Origin: Gastrodia elata
Taxonomy: Eukaryota > Streptophyta > Magnoliopsida > Asparagales > Orchidaceae
Length of the DNA: 64,000 bases
Assembly: GCA_016760335.1 (NCBI GenBank)
Contig: CM028670.1
Span: forward strand, 41,211,746-41,275,745
Direction of reading: 5' to 3'
Part shown: in pieces, positions 59,961 through 64,000 of the stretch
How the letters are laid out: every line of letters begins with the position of its first letter
Numbering within the stretch: the first letter of the stretch is position 1
Notes under the pieces: generated by a model
The model's input: only the letters and a program-made list of their open reading frames with translations
Database searches by the model: none
What the model was told of the DNA's origin: nothing
Translations under genes and position numbers: made by a program

Positions 59961-61847
59961 TATATGAGAATTTACATATAAAGAGTATTATTTTTATTTA
60001 ATCTAATGAGAGAATATGAATATAGGGAGGAAATAATATTGTTGATATGCCCATATATTTATTTAAAGAAAGAATATTTAGGATAATAACATGATAATAA
60101 TAAAAATTATTATTATTTTTACTATTATCTTTATTATTTATGCGTTGATGATAATAATATATTTATTATTATTATTATTAATGAAAAATGTAGAGAGACT
60201 ATTATAATGTTATTATAATAATATTAATATTATGATTATTATTATATGATATTAATAATAATAATAATAAGTAAGATAATATACTTATTATATTATTAAT
60301 ATTAAAGAGAGAATAAGATAATATTAGTAAGAGATAATATTTGATAATAATAATATTATTATTGCTATTATTATTATTATTATTTATATAATAATATAAT
60401 AATAATTTATATACTTATTATTATGATTTATCATTATTCTTAGTGATAATGATAATAAAATTATTTATTATTATTATTATTATCTAATGATAATAATAAT
60501 AATAATATTTATTAATATTATTATTATTTCTTTCAATAATAATAACAATAATTATGATAATAATAATAATAACAAGTTAATGTTATTATTATCATTATAA
60601 CATAATATAGTAAAATAATATAATTATAATTATTTTAATATAGTATATATATATATATACATATATATATAATATTAAATAAATAAAAATGGAAATAAAG
60701 AACTTAAAAATTGTATAAAAAAAATTTTAGGAGCAAAAAATAAATGTTAATATTAAAAATAAAAAAATTCAGAGCAGAAAATAAAAGTTAGTATCAAAAT
60801 TAAAAATTATGAGTAAAAATAAAAATTAGTGGTTAGTAGGTTAATGATGTTTATGAGTCAAATTAATATTTAATTATTTTTATCTCTTATTTAAAATTTT
60901 TATATCTAATTTTGCTTATATGCGGTGACTTGTCGAGGAGGTGGGGGATGACTCGGGAGGAGTTTGGCAGGGTGACAGCAATGTGTTGGCATGACGAGGT
61001 GGAGGGTCGAGGGGTGGTCATAGGAGGAAAAAGAATAGGAGAAAGGAGGGGGTAGGCCTTGGTGTTACCGATGGGGGAGGGAGTGGGAGGCTAGGGGTTG
61101 CCGGTAAGGGAGGTGGAGGAGGAATGTCGGTGGCCTACTGGTGGAGGAGGAGGGACTGTTTGTTTGAGGGAGAAGGAAGGAGAGGGGGCCTTAAATAAGC
61201 AAGAGGGGGTTGGGGGAGGTTGTCCAGCCGGGCAGTCGACCTGGCAAGGGGGCATGCAACCTCCAAAAGAAGGCCAGCCCCTTGCGTGCCCTAGCCAGGG
61301 CATGTGTGGAAGAAAGGGAGGGTGGGGGTCCAATTGAGTAGGAGGGGAGGGGGAAAATTAAATAGAAAATATTAATTACATTTTTTCATCAAACGATTTT
61401 CAAATTTGACGAAACTTGATCGGGAGGTCTGTCTTGACGAGACGGACGTTCTTGATAAAAAAAATTTCAATTTGGAATTATACTATATTTTTAATTAATT
61501 TTTGAAGGCAAGAACTTTAAAAATTAATTATGGACAATTTGACGCTCAAAATTTGACAACAAATTTTGTGTAGTCTTATTTTATTATTACGAATTTAACG
61601 ACATCAAATTTTTTGAATTTGGACTTATATTTTATTTTTCTAATTTTGTATATTAAAAAATTTAAAAATCAATGTAGAAGTATTCGTTAGTCAATTTTTT
61701 TTCAAACTGTGGCATTATGATTACAAAAATATACTTTTTCCAATATTTAGTTTGACCTAATTTTGAACTTGTCAGGGATCCTGATTTTATCCTAATTAGG
61801 TCAGCAATTTGACAATAATTATTTTAATCAAGATTTGGGTTGTTACA
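58539..61847 (-). mobile_element. solo LTR inserted in the LINE, TSD TATTT
   Basis: 3309 bases on the minus strand, from TGTAACAACCC at 61847 to GGGGGACGTCACA at 58539, flanked by a perfect duplication TATTT (58534-58538 and 61848-61852). The LINE reading resumes exactly after it. It is shorter than, and not obviously homologous to, the other LTRs. Inside are a TA repeat (59160-59201), about 900 bases dominated by TTA/TAA triplets (59740-60620) and a G-rich block (60920-61340). Near its 3' end CCCCAATCCT and AGGATTGGGG (58548-58592) can pair. No coding region. Confidence 0.93.
59740..60620. repeat. TTA/TAA microsatellite-rich tract
   Basis: Repeated runs of TTA and TAA triplets in both orientations, including about 12 uninterrupted units near 59926-59961, so that complementary runs can fold back on each other. 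Confidence 0.85.
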
Positions 61848-61852
61848 TATTT

Positions 61853-61990
61853 CTTCTTTAAAAAAGCTTAGACACAATCAAAACCTTTATTTGTCAAGGT
61901 CTATATCATTTCTATAATGAGGGAAGCATGCCTCAATGGCTCAACCACTCATTGATTACCTTAATTAACAAAAATAAGAGCATCAATACT
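61853..61990 (+). pseudogene. LINE RT remnant (3' part)
   Basis: After removal of the solo LTR and one TSD copy the frame continues from DGFTYF into FFKKA and the following RT fingers region, with stops. It ends at 61990 where another LTR begins. Confidence 0.72.
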
Positions 61991-62232
61991 TGTAACGACC
62001 CTTGGTCGTTACTAAGAAAGGCGCTAACATCCCCGCCAATCATAATTGTTCGTTAATACTGTTGTAGTCTATTAATACTCGCAAATTTCTATTTTTCTGT
62101 TGATTTTCCTGCCGAATTTCGTTATACGTTAATATTTCGCCAAATCATCACTCAATTTATAAACCATTTTTATTTTGTTTTCTACTTCTCAGTTTAAATG
62201 TATATATATACATACTTTCATACTACCATAAG

Positions 62233-62280
<48 letters not shown>

Positions 62281-62283
62281 TAT
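61991..62283 (+). repeat. 5' fragment of another LTR
   Basis: Begins TGTAACGACC...GGTCGTTAC, a palindromic LTR start like the others but with paired A-to-G and T-to-C changes, directly after LINE sequence. It runs into a TA repeat (62239-62276), after which LINE-type sequence starts, so only about 290 bases remain. Confidence 0.55.
62239..62276. repeat. TA dinucleotide repeat
   Basis: About 19 TA units at the border between the LTR fragment and the second LINE. Other TA tracts are at 42921-42955 and 59160-59201. Confidence 0.9.
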
Positions 62284-62489
62284 AGGTTTTTCTGCTCGGG
62301 ATCCTGTGCTCTGTGGCGATTTAGGGTTTTCGTTGCAGCTCGGCCCATAGGGCTTGGGCTTCGGCCCCGCCTCGCGTGCTTCTCTCTGGTACTCCTTATC
62401 TACTTCGCTGGATTTGTAGTATTGAAAGTTTTTTCTTCTTCTGCGCTTTTGTCAATTTTGCCGTTTTATTTTTCTTTTCCGATGCTTTA

Positions 62490-64000
62490 ATGGAAGACCA
62501 TCCCTCCATTAGATCCTTCAAAGAGATTGTAGAAAGCTCTGCGACTACAATCTCGAAGGAGATAAAAATCTTTCACGATGCCCCTGCCTTATTTTTTTCA
62601 GATGATGAAATCGAAAAGTTAGCCGACCCCCATGCCCTAACGCTCATTGGCAAATTTAACAAAAAGAAACCAAGTTTTGGTTTAGTTGACGGGTTTATCA
62701 AAGGCTTAAAGCTTCATAGCCCGGTCAATATTCGTGCTTTTGATTCCTTCCGAGTTTTTTTTAGCTTTACCTTAGATTTGGACTATGCTAGAGTATTTTC
62801 GAAAGGATCTTTTGATCTTAAAGGCAATACAATGAAATTCTTTAAATGGGACCCTTTTGTTGATGTTACTTTAGACTCTCCAATTGCGCCGGTATGGGTT
62901 AACCTGCCGGGATTAAGATTGCATTTTGTTAAAAAGGAAATCTTGTTTAATATTGCTAAAGCGATTGGGAGACCTCTCCAATTGGACAGAAACACTACCT
63001 TGGAGAGAAAAATTGTAGCTCCCAGAATCCTCATAGAATTAAATTTATCTGTCACACTTCCGGAAAAAATATGGTTGGGATCAAAGGATCGTGGTTATTT
63101 TCAATATTTTTGCTATGAAAACCTTCCTTATATTGTAATTGGTGCCAAACGTTGGGGCATAATGCTCTAACTTGTCTGCATACTCAAAGCAGCAGCCCCA
63201 TTTGCCCCTCTGAAAAGGCACCTTCTATCATTGAGGGTGCCGAAAGAGTTACAGCTGAGAGATTGGAGCCTGGGAACACAGCAAATAATATATTGAATCA
63301 GATTGATTTATCTAATAAAATAACTGATGCTGAGGTCTCCCCTATGTCTGATGCTCTTGTTACTTTAACCACTGATTTAATGGCTAGCATAGATAAAGAA
63401 TCTCAGCTAGAGGAGATTACCGCTCGAAGTGGGACAGGTGGTTCCAATGAGGTAAACACTTTAAATATTGCTGTTTTTGATAACTTAGACATTTCTGTTA
63501 CTGAGATGGAAATCAAGGTACCTAGCTCACCACACTCATCTTATATATATGCTGAAAATACTGATTTTCCTGTTCATGATAACACTATTGAGAATGTTAT
63601 TCCTGCTTTAACTTTTGCTAAAATCATTACTGTGAACAATTGTGTCAATAGTGCTGATAATGTAAATGTAGAAATTGACTGCAGCTCTGCGGCAGTACGT
63701 AAGAATAGAGATGCTTCGTTTGTTTTAAATTCTCAAAATCTGGTTAATGCTAATAATAACCTCAAAAACAATGACACTACCTATTTTAGTAATTAAAAAA
63801 AAAAAAAGGCAGAGCTCAGTAATACTATAAATTTTTTTGAGATTGATAACAACAAAAATGCCAACCTGGTTACTAAGCAACCGGTTAACATGGAGCAACT
63901 AAAGGTTAGCATTGGCGAAAACTCTGACAAATCAATCCCTTTCACTGAAACTTTGTCGCCTTGCAAATCGAAGCTTGTTGTCAAACCTAGTGACATCAAT
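62490..64000 (+). pseudogene. LINE ORF1, DUF4283-type nucleic-acid-binding protein (frameshifted, runs off window)
   Basis: From ATG at 62490 (MEDHPSIRSFKEIVE) the frame is open to 63170; an upstream in-frame ATG lies at 62376. It shows the DUF4283 pattern of plant LINE ORF1 (MKFFKWDPFVDV, PVWVNLPGLRLHFV, GRPLQLDRNT). The expected CCHC knuckle, C-X2-C-X4-H-X4-C, is present at about 63134-63176 but only in the next frame (CNWCQTLGHNALTC), so a small indel near 63133 breaks the ORF. The serine/asparagine-rich tail is open in the shifted frame to 63796, where TAA precedes an A run, and may continue beyond 63820. ORF1 proteins coat LINE RNA. Confidence 0.82.

Noticed and set aside
61091..61337. 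Overlapping open frames on both strands in the G-rich block
   Set aside because: Complementary open frames in biased sequence inside a solo LTR; no start context or domain.

Overview
Nuclear DNA of a flowering plant. The sequence supports this through spliced genes with GT-AG introns, a protein kinase of the plant IBS1/At1g54610-like CDK-related family, plant Tekay/Del-type chromoviral retrotransposons primed by initiator tRNA-Met, and plant LINEs with a DUF4283-type ORF1. I cannot name the species. All coordinates and counts were made by eye; element edges are reliable to a few bases where a TG/CA terminus and a target-site duplication (TSD) are given, and looser elsewhere.

Layout. 1-16617: a Ty3/gypsy element (element 1, minus strand) with LTRs of about 5 kb. 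Its 5' LTR is interrupted by a complete solo LTR (8809-13797, TSD AAGTC). 16618-17430: unclassified DNA with a 41-bp GC-rich minisatellite. 17580-26050: a decayed plus-strand element (element 3), interrupted by a solo LTR (20431-25527). 26388-39113: a third element (element 2, plus strand), truncated inside reverse transcriptase, whose 5' LTR is interrupted by a solo LTR (26510-31161). 39114-45890: three further partial LTRs (E, F, G) in a nested and inverted arrangement. 45891-47280: a very degenerate gypsy integrase. 47311-47860: a pseudogene fragment of a plant CCCH zinc-finger protein. 49300-55240: the one convincing functional host gene, a CDK-like kinase of eight coding exons and 691 residues on the minus strand. 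55981-57507: a possible orphan leader exon and a degenerate tRNA-Ala-like sequence. 57737-61990: a LINE endonuclease/RT remnant split by a fourth solo LTR (58539-61847, TSD TATTT). 61991-64000: a fragment of another LTR, then ORF1 of a second LINE running off the window.

Most interesting observation. The Tekay-like elements appear to carry two spliceosomal-type introns. One separates a 128-codon gag-like first exon from gag proper (elements 1 and 2). The other separates gag from protease (elements 1, 2 and 3). Both sit at the same codon and phase in every copy where the site is preserved, both have GT and AG ends, both have an in-frame stop within a few codons of the donor, and removing them restores one gag-pro-pol reading frame. 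This suggests that splicing sets the Gag to Gag-Pol ratio, as known for Ogre elements of a different gypsy lineage. The 5-kb LTRs place the TATA box about 0.9 kb from the LTR start. That predicts a leader of about 4 kb holding a conserved short palindrome and, at a fixed place about 1 kb from the LTR end, tandem arrays that are often hairpin-forming and differ in sequence from copy to copy.
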